This document shows positions 17,359 through 26,094 of a stretch of DNA of 64,000 bases, one piece after another. The notes below the pieces were generated by a model. The model saw nothing but the letters and a program-made list of their open reading frames with translations. It ran no database searches and was not told the origin of the DNA. The DNA comes from Micromonospora_G sp044901685 (GTDB lineage Bacteria > Actinomycetota > Actinomycetes > Mycobacteriales > Micromonosporaceae): positions 124,001-188,000 of the forward strand of contig NZ_JBJDPS010000003.1 of NCBI RefSeq assembly GCF_044901685.1, in the 5' to 3' direction. How positions within the stretch are numbered: the first letter of the stretch is position 1; each line of letters opens with the position of its first letter. A program made the position numbers and the translations under genes.

Positions 17359-18129
17359 CTACCGTCCGGCCGCGCCGGCCAGCGGGGATTGAAGATCCCT
17401 GAGACGGACCAGCACGGTCGCCCGCGTTCCGATCTTGAGCCGTGCCGTCGCACGGACGCCCTCCGGCAGCCCGACGCGGCGTCCTCGCGTCGTCAACGCG
17501 ACCATCGTGTCGGCGGGGAGCGCCGAGACGAGCGTCTCCAGCAGGCCGGGAATGCCCTCCTCCGGACGCGAACCCAGCCACGAGGTCTGTTCGCCGTACG
17601 GCAGGTCGGTCAACACGAGCCCCGGCGGTGGTGACGCGGTCAGCAGAGCGGCCACCTGCTGTCGGTCGAGGACGTCGGCCCGTCCGACCAAGCAGGGCAG
17701 GTCTCCGCCACCCTGGGCAAGCAGCTCTTGCAGGCGTTGTGCGGCCTCTGCGGATTCCCCGTGGGAGGGGCGGCCGAATCGGCGGGCCAGCTCTTCCAGC
17801 TCGGCTCTCCGCTCCCGCATGCCCTCGGCGGACAGGAGAGCGAGGTTCGCCCGGGCGAGCCGGAGCGGGCCGTCGGCGATGTCCGAGGCGACGAGTCCCG
17901 CGATCTTGTCCCGATGCAGCAGGCCCAGCACGGTGAGCAGATACCCGCTGCCACAGCAGGGATCCCACACGGTCAGCGGCCGGGGTTGTCCCAGGGCGTG
18001 CCACGCGCGGAGGAACACCTCCGACGCGAGGCGGACGGGGAAGCCCGGATGCCCCGGTGCCGAACGGAGCACCGCCCCGCTGGCCAGGTCGGAATAGTCG
18101 TGTCGCTCCGTCACGAACCGATAGGTCAT
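17359..18129 (-). CDS. AviRa-like 23S rRNA (guanine-N1) methyltransferase, orthosomycin-resistance type
   Basis: This 256-residue protein closely follows AviRa of the avilamycin producer Streptomyces viridochromogenes along its whole length, as I recall that sequence: SDLASGAVLRSAPGHPGFPVRLASE, the SAM motif WDPCCGSGYLLTVLGLLHR (about 55-73), ASDIADGPLRLARANLALLS and the catalytic LVLTDLPYGEQT (about 171-182). AviRa methylates G2535 in helix 91 of 23S rRNA and confers resistance to avilamycin/everninomicin. The ATG at 18129 has GGAGG upstream. No orthosomycin biosynthetic genes are present in the window, so this is a stand-alone resistance or housekeeping homologue. Confidence 0.85.
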   Translation of the reverse strand: MTYRFVTERHDYSDLASGAVLRSAPGHPGFPVRLASEVFLRAWHALGQPRPLTVWDPCCGSGYLLTVLGLLHRDKIAGLVASDIADGPLRLARANLALLSAEGMRERRAELEELARRFGRPSHGESAEAAQRLQELLAQGGGDLPCLVGRADVLDRQQVAALLTASPPPGLVLTDLPYGEQTSWLGSRPEEGIPGLLETLVSALPADTMVALTTRGRRVGLPEGVRATARLKIGTRATVLVRLRDLQSPLAGAAGR

Positions 18130-18355
18130 CGCACCTCCGAGTAGCCACCACTGCCCCCGCCACGTAGCTGCGGCGTCAACCTCCGTCGCCCGCGCCGCGC
18201 GGCCACATCCTCGTGCTCATCATGGCCGAGCCGCCGAGCAGCGCGTAATCGCACGAGGTCAAACAGCCGGCGCTCAAGACATGACATGCCCGACGTCATC
18301 TCGTTAGCCCTTCTGGATCGGTTTTCACCCGTACTCGGAAGCGTGGGGCAGGCGA

Positions 18356-20152
18356 ATGGTCGCGACGGCGTCGGGTCCAGCTCTGTCGGCCGACGGCACC
18401 GACACGCGTGCCGGCTCCCGCGCCATTCGGGAAGAGAAACGACGAGTCGCCGCGCCACGGGTTGTTCTCGCCGCCGCGCTGACGGTGGTTGTCCTCGCGC
18501 CGGTCGTGCTCGCGGTGGTCTCCGGCAGTCTCGCCATCCCGCACAACGACGCCTGGTCCTACAGCCGGATCGGGCAGCGGTTCGGCGAGACCGGGGAGAT
18601 CCGACTGCTCGGCTGGAACCGTTCGGCACTGGTCGGCCAGATCGTCGTACTCGGCCCGCTCGCCGCGTCGGTCACCGCGCAGCAGATCTTCGTCGCGCTG
18701 CTGGCTGGCGTGGCGGTGCTCGCCTGCTACGACCTGCTCGCGCCGGCCGTCGGCCGGTTCCGCGCCGCGCTCGCCGCGCTGGTCCTCGCGATCTGGCCGG
18801 AACTCGGCCTGCTCGCCACCTCGTTCATGAGCGACGTACCGGCGCTGGCCGCCGTCCTCGGTTGCCTGGCCCTGGGCCGCCGGGCGCTCGCCCGTGGTTC
18901 GCTGCCACTGCTGGCCGGCTCGCTCGCGGTCGGGCTCTGGGGGGCGACGATCCGGGAGCAGGCCCTCGCCGCGCCGGTCGCGGTGCTGCTCGCCGCGCTC
19001 GGCTCCGCCGACCCGCCCGGGTGGCGCGGTCGGCCGATCGGGGCGACCGCCGCCGTACCGCCGGGTCGGCCGATCGGGGCGACCGCCGCCGTACCGCCGG
19101 TCGGTGGCGAGGTCGGGTCGCCGGTCCGAGCGGCGATCCGGTTCCTGGCACGGCGGCGGGCGGTGCTCGCGGCGGGTACGGCCTTCGGCGTCGCGTTCCT
19201 GGCGTTCGAGTGGTGGCGGCGTACGCTCACCGGCGACGACCCGCCCGCGCCGCTGCCCGACGACCCGGTCCTGCCGGACCTGCTGGACGTCACGGTACGG
19301 GGATACTTCCTGCTCGCCATCGCCGTCTCGCCGGTGGTGCTCGCGGTCGCCCGCCCCTGGCGTTGGCGCGCTCCGGCCCGGCTGACCGCCGCGGGCGTCG
19401 GCGCGGTGGCGGTGCTGGCCTGGCACGACTACCGGCTGCACGGCTTCCTGATGAGCGACTACCTGCTGCCGAGGGGGCCGTATCCGGCCGCGTTCCGGGG
19501 CGACCGTTCGATGTTCGGCGAGCCGGTGTTCCAGGTGCTCGCGCTGCTCGCCGCGGTGTCGGGCGTGCTGCTGGCCGGGCTGCTGGTGCAGCGGTGGCGG
19601 CGGCTCGACCCGATGGCGCGCTGGTTCCTGCTGGTCACCGTGGGCGGCCTCCTGGCGACCAGGGCCGCCGGGCAGACGGTCTTCGGGCGTTACCTCGTCG
19701 TGCTGGTCCCGGTCCTGCTCCTGGTCGCCCTCGCCGGGCCCCGGCGTCCCCGCCCCGGGTGGGCCGGGGTGGTGACCGGGCTCGGCGCGGCCGGGTTCCT
19801 GGCCGCGCTCTCGCTCGTGGTCACCGCGTACGGGTCGGCGCTGGACGCGGCACGGTGGCGCGCGGGCGAGGAGTTGGTGGCGTCCGGGGTGCCGGCGACC
19901 GACATCGACGCCGGCTTCGAGTGGTCGGGCTACCACGCGCCGAACGGCGTCGACTACGTCCCGAAGGGCACCTCCCTGGTCAACTGGTACGGCGCCAAGT
20001 TCGCCGACAACCGGCCCTGCTACGTCCTCGCCTCCTCGGCGCAGTCCGAGCCCGGCTGGCACCTGGTCCGTACGGTCGACTACCGCTCGTACGTCCTCGC
20101 CGGCACCGCCCGGCTCTGGGTGTACGACACCAACCGCTGCCCGCCACCCTGA
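18356..20152 (+). CDS. GT-C-like multi-pass membrane protein (ArnT/GT39-like)
   Basis: This 598-residue protein has about ten hydrophobic helices. An acidic residue in the first extracytoplasmic loop (IPHNDAWSYSRIGQ, D65) is in the position used by GT-C glycosyltransferases that take lipid-linked sugars, and a hydrophilic C-terminal domain of about 90 residues follows. A Pro-rich cytoplasmic loop contains the 12-residue unit GRPIGATAAVPP twice, from a 36-bp duplication. The substrate is unknown. The ATG at 18356 follows a GGGGCAGG stretch. It is divergent from the AviRa-like gene. Confidence 0.7.
   Translation: MVATASGPALSADGTDTRAGSRAIREEKRRVAAPRVVLAAALTVVVLAPVVLAVVSGSLAIPHNDAWSYSRIGQRFGETGEIRLLGWNRSALVGQIVVLGPLAASVTAQQIFVALLAGVAVLACYDLLAPAVGRFRAALAALVLAIWPELGLLATSFMSDVPALAAVLGCLALGRRALARGSLPLLAGSLAVGLWGATIREQALAAPVAVLLAALGSADPPGWRGRPIGATAAVPPGRPIGATAAVPPVGGEVGSPVRAAIRFLARRRAVLAAGTAFGVAFLAFEWWRRTLTGDDPPAPLPDDPVLPDLLDVTVRGYFLLAIAVSPVVLAVARPWRWRAPARLTAAGVGAVAVLAWHDYRLHGFLMSDYLLPRGPYPAAFRGDRSMFGEPVFQVLALLAAVSGVLLAGLLVQRWRRLDPMARWFLLVTVGGLLATRAAGQTVFGRYLVVLVPVLLLVALAGPRRPRPGWAGVVTGLGAAGFLAALSLVVTAYGSALDAARWRAGEELVASGVPATDIDAGFEWSGYHAPNGVDYVPKGTSLVNWYGAKFADNRPCYVLASSAQSEPGWHLVRTVDYRSYVLAGTARLWVYDTNRCPPP
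19028..19099 (+). repeat. Perfect 36-bp in-frame tandem duplication
   Basis: Bases 19028-19063 and 19064-19099 are identical, adding GRPIGATAAVPP a second time within a loop of the membrane glycosyltransferase-like protein. The identity suggests a recent event that keeps the frame. Confidence 0.9.
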
Positions 20153-20291
20153 CCGCGTCACCTCACTTTCCGGGTACGGTCACCAGCAGCGCCTGGAATG
20201 TTTAAGTTGGGCAGGTGTGACCGATTCCTCCGCCGTCCTGAACCGTAGGGTTCCCCCCGGGCCACCGTGCCCGGGACGGGACGGTTGATCG

Positions 20292-21473
20292 ATGCCGAAC
20301 GAGCGTCGGCCCGGACTGATCCGCAGCTCGGACTCGCCGGAGCGGGCGACCCTGCTGGAGTTGCTCTTCGACGTGGCGTACGTCGCCGCGCTCGCCCTCT
20401 CCTCGATCCGGCTGGCCGAGAACCTCACGCCGGTCGCGGCCGCGGAGTTGTTCGTACTGCTGGCGGCGATCTGGTGGACCTGGTCGATCACCGCGCTGCT
20501 GACCGATTTCTACAACCCGGAGCGGTTACCGATCCAGGCCATGATCGCCGGCAAGATGCTCGGCAGCATCCTGCTGGCGGCCACCCTGCCGCACGCCTTC
20601 TCGGAGATCGGCGCGGTCTTCGCCGGTTCGTACGTCGCCATGCACGTCGGCCGGGGAATCGTGCTGATCTCGGTCCTGCGCGGGCACACCGCCCAGGTAC
20701 GGGCGACCCGCTTCCTCTTCTGGTTCGTCGTCTCCGGAACCTTCTGGATCGGTGGCGTCTTCTTCACGGACGGACTCCGGCTGGCGCTCTGGGCGGTGGC
20801 CATCACGATCGATTTTGTCGCCGCCGCACTGCGCTATCCCACGCCCTGGCTGGGACGGGTGCCGCTGGAACAGTACGACCAGGCCAGCGCGCATCTCGGC
20901 GAGCGCTACCAGCAGTTCATCATCCTCGCGCTCGGTGACCTCCTGCTGGTACCCACCCTGCGGATGGGCGGCAGTGACTTCACCGTCGAGCGGGTCGGCG
21001 TCTTCGTGCTGGCCCTGGTGACCACCCTGCTGCTCTGGCAGATCTACGTCTTCCGGGCCGGCGCCATCCTCCAGGTCGCCGTCCGGAGGAAGCCGGGTCG
21101 GATCACCCGCTGGGCGCCCTACACACACCTGCTGCTGGTGCTCGGCGTCGTCTCCAGTGCGGCCGGGTTCGACCTGGTCATCGGCCGTCCCGCCGGCACG
21201 GTGCCGACCGGCTGGATCTGCGTGATCTTCGGCGGCCCGACCCTCTTCCTGATCGCCCGGACCGTCTTCGAGTACGAGGTCTTCCAGACCTTCTCGCGCT
21301 CCCGGCTGGCCTGGGTGCTGGTGCTGCTGGCGGTCGCGCCGGCGATGGTGGGAGCGTCACCGATCGTGGCCGTCGCCACCAGCACCGGCATCCTGTTCGG
21401 CGCCGTGGTCTCCGACACGCTCCGCGACCGCCGGGGCAAGTCCGTCAGGCCGGACTTCCACCTCGAGAGATGA
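20292..21473 (+). CDS. Low temperature requirement A (LtrA) family membrane protein
   Basis: This 393-residue protein has about ten membrane helices. The N-terminal signature ATLLELLFDVAYVAALALSS is characteristic of LtrA (E-L-x-x-D-L/V), followed by WWTWSITALLTDFYNPERLP and, mid-protein, HLGERYQQFIILALGDLLL, the family's conserved H-x-x-E-R-x-x-x-F-x-I-I-x-L-G-E/D stretch. LtrA was named from a Listeria cold-growth mutant; the biochemical role is unknown. The ATG at 20292 has only a weak ribosome site. It ends 45 bp before the convergent thioesterase gene. Confidence 0.9.
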   Translation: MPNERRPGLIRSSDSPERATLLELLFDVAYVAALALSSIRLAENLTPVAAAELFVLLAAIWWTWSITALLTDFYNPERLPIQAMIAGKMLGSILLAATLPHAFSEIGAVFAGSYVAMHVGRGIVLISVLRGHTAQVRATRFLFWFVVSGTFWIGGVFFTDGLRLALWAVAITIDFVAAALRYPTPWLGRVPLEQYDQASAHLGERYQQFIILALGDLLLVPTLRMGGSDFTVERVGVFVLALVTTLLLWQIYVFRAGAILQVAVRRKPGRITRWAPYTHLLLVLGVVSSAAGFDLVIGRPAGTVPTGWICVIFGGPTLFLIARTVFEYEVFQTFSRSRLAWVLVLLAVAPAMVGASPIVAVATSTGILFGAVVSDTLRDRRGKSVRPDFHLER

Positions 21474-21518
21474 CCCAGCGGCAACCGTGGCGCCGCGCCG
21501 CAACCCCGCCCCGGGGCG

Positions 21519-22040
21519 TCAGCCGGCCGCGCGGTTGGCCTGGATCGCGTTCCGCTTCGCCAGGCGGTGCGCCCGACGGATCTCCGCCTCCCGCCACCGC
21601 CGCTCGTCCTCCAGCGTCTCCGGCAGCACCGGGCGCACCTCGCGCGGGTTGCCGGCGACGTCGACGGCGACAAAAACGAGGTACGCGGTGACCACCCGCA
21701 ACGGCTCGTCCTCGGCACTGTCCCACCGCTCGGCGACCACCTTCACCCCGACCTCCATCGAGGTGCTGCCGGTCCAGTTGACCTGGGCGTGCGCGTGCAC
21801 CAGGTCACCCACCCGGACCGGCTCGGAGAAGACGATCTCGTCGATCGCGGCGGTGACCGCCGTACCGCCGCTGTGCCGGGCACCGGACGCGCCGGCCACG
21901 TCGTCGACGAACTTCATCAGCACCCCGCCGTGCACGGTGCCGTACAGGTTGACGTCGACGGCGGTCATGATGCGGCTCAGCGTGACCCGCGAGTACGAGG
22001 TCGGCTTGCCCACCAGCGAAGGCGGCGTCGGCTCGGTCAT
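21519..22040 (-). CDS. Acyl-CoA thioesterase (hotdog fold, BACH/YciA type)
   Basis: This 173-residue hotdog-fold hydrolase splits acyl-CoA into acid and CoA. Typical signatures are SRIMTAVDVNLYGTVHGGVLMKFVDDVAG (substrate and catalytic region with N/D and HGG), VRVGDLVHAHAQVNWTGSTSMEVGVKV and AYLVFVAVD. The ATG at 22040 gives the family length; a frame to 22163 has only Arg-rich non-conserved residues. A basic C-terminal helix (EAEIRRAHRLAKRNAIQ) is usual in this group. Confidence 0.88.
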   Translation of the reverse strand: MTEPTPPSLVGKPTSYSRVTLSRIMTAVDVNLYGTVHGGVLMKFVDDVAGASGARHSGGTAVTAAIDEIVFSEPVRVGDLVHAHAQVNWTGSTSMEVGVKVVAERWDSAEDEPLRVVTAYLVFVAVDVAGNPREVRPVLPETLEDERRWREAEIRRAHRLAKRNAIQANRAAG

Positions 22041-22179
22041 GCCCCAGACGGTACGGTCCCGCCCCGAGCACCGGTACGGACACCGGCGGGTGGATGACCT
22101 GCGTCTCCGCTGGCCCTCCACCCGCCGGGTGGCCGCTCGCCACCGACCCGGCGTCAGTGGCACCTACCGGGCGTGATCG

Positions 22180-24384
22180 TTACTGGTAGACCCGGACGTA
22201 GTCGACGAGCATCCGGGACGGGAACGGGGTGCTCGGGTCCACCGGACCGGGGAAGTCACCGCCGACCGCCAGGTTCAGGATGATGTAGAAGGGATGGTCG
22301 AAGACCCACGGGCCACGGGTCGACTCGACGGTGGCCTTGCTGGCGTAGAAGACCGTCGTACCGTCCAGCTTGAAGGTGATGCCCCGGCTGTCCCACTCCG
22401 CGGACCAGACGTGGTAGTCCAGGGAGAGGTCGGCGTTGCCGGGGGTGGTGTACTTCTGCCCGTAGCCGCCGCCGCCGTTGTAGGCCGGCGCGTGCAGGGT
22501 GGAGTAGCCCTCCTGGGTGTTGCGGCCGAGCACCTCCATGATGTCGATCTCGCCGTTGTACGGCCACGGGCGGCCGGTGAGGAAGTCGGCGCCCATCATC
22601 CAGAACGCCGGCCAGAGCCCGTTGCCCTTCGGCACCTTGACCCGGGCCTCGATCCGCCCGTACTGGACGTGGAACTTGTTGCCGGTGTTCATCCGGTGCG
22701 AGGTGTAGTCCCGGCCACCGGCGGTCTCCCGGCGGGCCTCGATCACCAGGGAGCCGGTGCCGTCCATGTTCGCGTTGTTGTTGTTCGTGTAGTACTGGAT
22801 CTCGTTGTTCTGCCCGGTGCCCGGGTCGATGGTCCACTTCGCCGGGTCCGGCTTGCTGCCGGCGGCACCGTTGAACTCGTCGCTCCAGACCAGCCGAGTG
22901 GCCGGGAAGGTCGGGTCGGCCGGCTGCGCCGGGGGCGCGACCGGGGCGCCGCCGGTGCCGTACACCTGGAACTCCCAGAGCGAGTAGCCGTAGGCGGTGC
23001 CCCGGGCGGTGCCGTACATCCGGACGTAGCGGCCGGTGCCGGAGACGTTGAGCGTCTCCTTGAAGCCCGCGCCGGTGGTGGTGGAGTAGATCGTGGTCCA
23101 GGTGGTCGCGTTCGGCGAGACCTGGATCTGGTACGCCCGCCCGAAGGCCGGGTCCCACTGGAGGACGACCTGCGAGATCGTCGCGGTGGCGCCCAGGTCG
23201 ACGTAGATCCAGCCCGGGTCGACCCAACCGGTGGTGGAACTGGTCGCCCACCGGCTGGCCGGGTCGCTGTCGAACGCCTTGGCCGGCGTGCAGCCGAAGC
23301 AGTTGACGTCGTTCTGGTCGCTCGACGCGACCGCCGGCTTGCCGTACGACAACAGCCGGGTGCCGCCGGCTGGCGGGGTGGTCGGCGGCGGAGTGCTGGG
23401 CGGCGGCGGGGTGGTGGTCGGCGGCGGGGTGGTGGGTGGCGTGGTGGGCGGGGTGGTGCCCCCGGTACGCACCTGGAACTCCCAGAGCGAGTAGCCGTAC
23501 GCGGTGCCCCGGGCGGTGCCGTAGACCCGGATGTAGCGGCCGGTACCGGAGACGGTCAGGGTCTGCGTCCCGCCGGTGCCGGCGGTGGTCGAGTAGACGG
23601 TGGTCCAGGTGGTCGCGTTCGGCGAGACCTGGATCTGGTACGCCGTGGCGTACGCGGTCTCCCAGCTCAGCGTCACGCCGCAGATCGACTGGCTGGTGCC
23701 GAGGTCGACCTGGAGCCACTGCGGGTCGGTGAAGAGGCTTCCCCAGCGGGTGGTCGCGCTGCCGTCGGTCGCGGCGCTGGCCGGGGTGCCGACCGCCTCG
23801 ATGGAGGAGGCGGTGGTCGGCCGGTTCAGGGCCGTGTTCGTGGTGCCGCAGGCGTTCGGCGAGGTGGGGCCGAAGACCTGGAACTCCCAGAGCGAGTAGC
23901 CGTACGCGGTGCCGCGCTGGGTGGCCAGCATCCGGACGTAGCGCCCGGTGCCGGAAACGGTCAGCGACTGGGTCCCGCCGGTGCCGGTGGTGGTCGAGTA
24001 GACCGAGGTCCAGGTGGTGCCGTTGGCCGACACCTGGATCTGGAAGGCGCGGGCGTAGGCACCCTCCCAGACCAGGTCGACCCGGTTGATCGTCTGGCTC
24101 GATCCGAGGTCGACCTGAAACCACTGGGCGTCGCTGAACGCGCTGGACCAACGGGTGCCGGCGTCGCCGTCGACCGCCGCCGAGGCGGGCATGGCCGCCG
24201 ACTGCACCGAGGACGCGGTTGCCGGGCGGCCCTGGGACAGCGGTGGCTCGGCCGCCCCGGCCCGGTCGGCGGAGATTGCCACGTACGCGCTGAGCAGTGC
24301 CACGAGGGCGCTCAACACGACGATCGGGCGCCACCGGCTCATCCGGCGGCGCTGGACGTCGGGCAGCAACACGGCCCCATCCAT
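22180..24384 (-). CDS. Secreted GH16 endo-beta-1,3-glucanase with three discoidin (F5/8 type C) domains
   Basis: This 734-residue protein starts at ATG 24384 behind AAGGAGG. A signal anchor or peptide (residues about 18-45) leads into two discoidin-like carbohydrate-binding domains, a Thr/Pro linker (PPTTPPP...), a third discoidin domain and a C-terminal GH16 catalytic domain (about 490-734). The laminarinase active site GEIDIMEVLG is intact, with E612 as nucleophile, D614 and E617 as acid/base. It is predicted to hydrolyse laminarin or related beta-1,3-glucans outside the cell. The three discoidin domains are closely similar (each ends GTAYGYSLWEFQV), pointing to internal duplication. A LacI-type operator lies upstream. 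Confidence 0.93.
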   Translation of the reverse strand: MDGAVLLPDVQRRRMSRWRPIVVLSALVALLSAYVAISADRAGAAEPPLSQGRPATASSVQSAAMPASAAVDGDAGTRWSSAFSDAQWFQVDLGSSQTINRVDLVWEGAYARAFQIQVSANGTTWTSVYSTTTGTGGTQSLTVSGTGRYVRMLATQRGTAYGYSLWEFQVFGPTSPNACGTTNTALNRPTTASSIEAVGTPASAATDGSATTRWGSLFTDPQWLQVDLGTSQSICGVTLSWETAYATAYQIQVSPNATTWTTVYSTTAGTGGTQTLTVSGTGRYIRVYGTARGTAYGYSLWEFQVRTGGTTPPTTPPTTPPPTTTPPPPSTPPPTTPPAGGTRLLSYGKPAVASSDQNDVNCFGCTPAKAFDSDPASRWATSSTTGWVDPGWIYVDLGATATISQVVLQWDPAFGRAYQIQVSPNATTWTTIYSTTTGAGFKETLNVSGTGRYVRMYGTARGTAYGYSLWEFQVYGTGGAPVAPPAQPADPTFPATRLVWSDEFNGAAGSKPDPAKWTIDPGTGQNNEIQYYTNNNNANMDGTGSLVIEARRETAGGRDYTSHRMNTGNKFHVQYGRIEARVKVPKGNGLWPAFWMMGADFLTGRPWPYNGEIDIMEVLGRNTQEGYSTLHAPAYNGGGGYGQKYTTPGNADLSLDYHVWSAEWDSRGITFKLDGTTVFYASKATVESTRGPWVFDHPFYIILNLAVGGDFPGPVDPSTPFPSRMLVDYVRVYQ

Positions 24385-24681
24385 CGTTCCTCCTTGGACT
24401 GGCTAACCGAGGCATGGGTCGGCTCGGTTACGCGACGATGTCGAACATGTGTGAGAGCGCTCTCTTAATCGCTCACTTTCACCCTCGCGACGATCGGAGT
24501 CAATGCCTTGCCGGTTCCGGAACTTGGCGGAGTTTCCCATCTCGGGCACGTACGGAAGATCACCATCAGAGAAGGGCAGAAGCGGACACGAAGCGCGACC
24601 CCGTCATCACGGACCACGGACGCCTTTCCCGGCAGCCGGGCGCGCTCCGCCCGCTCCCAACGGAACCGGTACGGTGCGCCA
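24385..24681. other. Divergent promoter region of the glucanase and a membrane protein
   Basis: This 297-bp gap contains the GH16 ribosome site, the palindrome at 24453-24464 and otherwise no gene or further repeat that I could support. Confidence 0.6.
24453..24464. promoter_or_regulatory. LacI-family (CebR/CelR-like) operator GAGAGCGCTCTC
   Basis: This is a perfect 12-bp palindrome in the context TGAGAGCGCTCTCT, 69-80 bp upstream of the GH16 start. It matches the known CebR/CelR operator TGGGAGCGCTCCCA of actinomycete glycoside hydrolase genes at the central GAGCGCTC. It implies repression relieved by an oligosaccharide. No LacI regulator is encoded in the window. Confidence 0.7.
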
Positions 24682-25389
24682 ATGCGACATCTCTGGAGCT
24701 TGCTCGCCGGAGTGGTGGCGGCACCGTTGACCTGGGTTCTGATCACGCTCGGTCAGGACGGGTCGACCCGCACAGTCACCCGCTGGCTGGAAATCGGCAA
24801 GTACAACACGGCGAACCTGATCGAGCCCACCGTCTACCTCGCGGTCGTCGGCATCCTGCTCGGTCTCATCGGGACGCTGCGGGTGTCACCCCTCGGCCCA
24901 CTGGTCGCCGGACTGGCACTGGTCACGCCGTACGTCGGCCTGTTCGTCAATCCCTTCTGGGTGCGCGACACGGTGCCGGCGAACTGGAAGGTCCTCGGTG
25001 ATCCGCTGCCGCTGCTCCAACCGGTGGAGAACGGCACCCTGTTCTTTGTCGGCCTGCTGTTGGTGATCGCGGTGTTCAGCGGGGAACGCTGGCGGAGGTG
25101 GCCGGCGGCCCCGGCCACGGTGGCGCCGGCGACGGTCGAGAGCGAGACCGACACCGAGACGTTCACCCGTACCGACTGGTCGGCGCTCCAGCCGGACCTG
25201 GTCGACCGGGACACGGCTCCCCCGACCCTGGGCTACCCGGACCCACCGGCGCCAACGGCCACCCCCGCCGCTACCGCACCTACCCCGCTGCCCCGGCGCA
25301 GCGACAGCGAGAGCCCCTGGTCGGCACCGCCTCGCGGCGGCACGCCGAAATCCGGGACCCCGCCCACCGCCGGGGCAGCACCGAAGTAA
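24682..25389 (+). CDS. Membrane protein of unknown function with Pro-rich tail
   Basis: This 235-residue protein has four predicted helices in the first 135 residues (LLAGVVAAPLTWVLITLG; TVYLAVVGILLGLIGTL; LGPLVAGLALVTPYVGLFV; TLFFVGLLLVIAVFSG). A hydrophilic Thr/Pro-rich C-terminus of about 95 residues ends GAAPK. The ATG at 24682 fits the first helix; upstream frame is not conserved. I do not recognise the family. Confidence 0.65.
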   Translation: MRHLWSLLAGVVAAPLTWVLITLGQDGSTRTVTRWLEIGKYNTANLIEPTVYLAVVGILLGLIGTLRVSPLGPLVAGLALVTPYVGLFVNPFWVRDTVPANWKVLGDPLPLLQPVENGTLFFVGLLLVIAVFSGERWRRWPAAPATVAPATVESETDTETFTRTDWSALQPDLVDRDTAPPTLGYPDPPAPTATPAATAPTPLPRRSDSESPWSAPPRGGTPKSGTPPTAGAAPK

Positions 25390-25452
25390 GCCCCGACCCC
25401 TCCGACCCCCGACCCTCCGAACACGACCCCCGACCCCTGCACCGACTCACGG

Positions 25453-25488
25453 GAAGCGTGGCCGCCGCACCTCGGGTGGCCACGCTTC
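25453..25488. terminator. Hairpin between convergent genes
   Basis: GAAGCGTGGCC (25453-25463) pairs perfectly with GGCCACGCTTC (25478-25488), with partial pairing extending inward. It lies 64 bp after the membrane-protein stop and 7 bp from the MarR stop. Confidence 0.65.
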
Positions 25489-25494
25489 TCCGCG

Positions 25495-25965
25495 TCAGCC
25501 GGAGCCCTGATCGGCGGCGGTGACCAGGCCCGTGTGCTGGAGGGTCCCGGCCAGCTCCCGCAACTCGGGCACCTCCTCGGCGTCGCGTAGAGCGCGGACG
25601 AGCGCGGCGTCGTGGACCGGTCGCGCCCGGTCCAGGAACTCGCGTCCGGCCGGGGTGAGCTCGGTGTAGATCCCCCGGCGGTCGTCGGCGCAGAGGATCC
25701 GGGTGAGCAGGCCACGCTCCTCCAGCCGGTTGACCAGCCGGGTGGTCGCGCTCGGGCTGAGCGCGGCGGCACGGGCGAGCTGCTGCATCCGCATGTGCCA
25801 GCCGTCCTGCCGGGCCAGGGCGTCCAGCACGGTGTACTCGACCACGGAGAGCTCGACCTCCCGGGAGAGCGCTCGCTCCAACGTCGTCTCGATCAGGCCG
25901 TGCAGCGCGGCCAGGGTCCGCCAGCCCTGCGCGCGTACCTCGACGGCGTCGTCACCGATCCCCAT
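25495..25965 (-). CDS. MarR-family transcriptional regulator
   Basis: This 156-residue winged-helix protein has the MarR core: LSVVEYTVLDALARQDGWHMRMQQLARAAALSPSATTRLVNRLEERGLLTRILCADDRRGIYTELTPAG, with the wing D-x-R signature DDRRG. The ATG at 25965 has GGGAGG five bases upstream; longer open frame beyond it is antisense to the transporter. It is divergent from an MFS efflux gene with 129 bp between starts, the usual arrangement of a drug-responsive repressor and its pump. Confidence 0.9.
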   Translation of the reverse strand: MGIGDDAVEVRAQGWRTLAALHGLIETTLERALSREVELSVVEYTVLDALARQDGWHMRMQQLARAAALSPSATTRLVNRLEERGLLTRILCADDRRGIYTELTPAGREFLDRARPVHDAALVRALRDAEEVPELRELAGTLQHTGLVTAADQGSG

Positions 25966-25992
25966 CTCGCCCTCCCGGCGGCCAGCCAACGA

Positions 25993-26048
25993 TAGTTGCG
26001 TACGCGCACTACCCGCGTGTATAACTAGATAGCAGGCGTTTGCAACTA
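25993..26048. promoter_or_regulatory. Promoter and operator half-sites between marR and MFS gene
   Basis: TTGCGT (25996-26001) and TATAAC (26020-26025), 18 bp apart, form a promoter toward the MFS gene. TAGTTGC at 25993-25999 overlaps the -35 box and recurs inverted as GCAACTA at 26042-26048, downstream of the -10. A bound MarR dimer at these sites would block transcription. Confidence 0.5.
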
Positions 26049-26094
26049 ACAGCGTACGCGTTGTAGCTGCCGCGAAACAGACGGAGAGGGAAAC

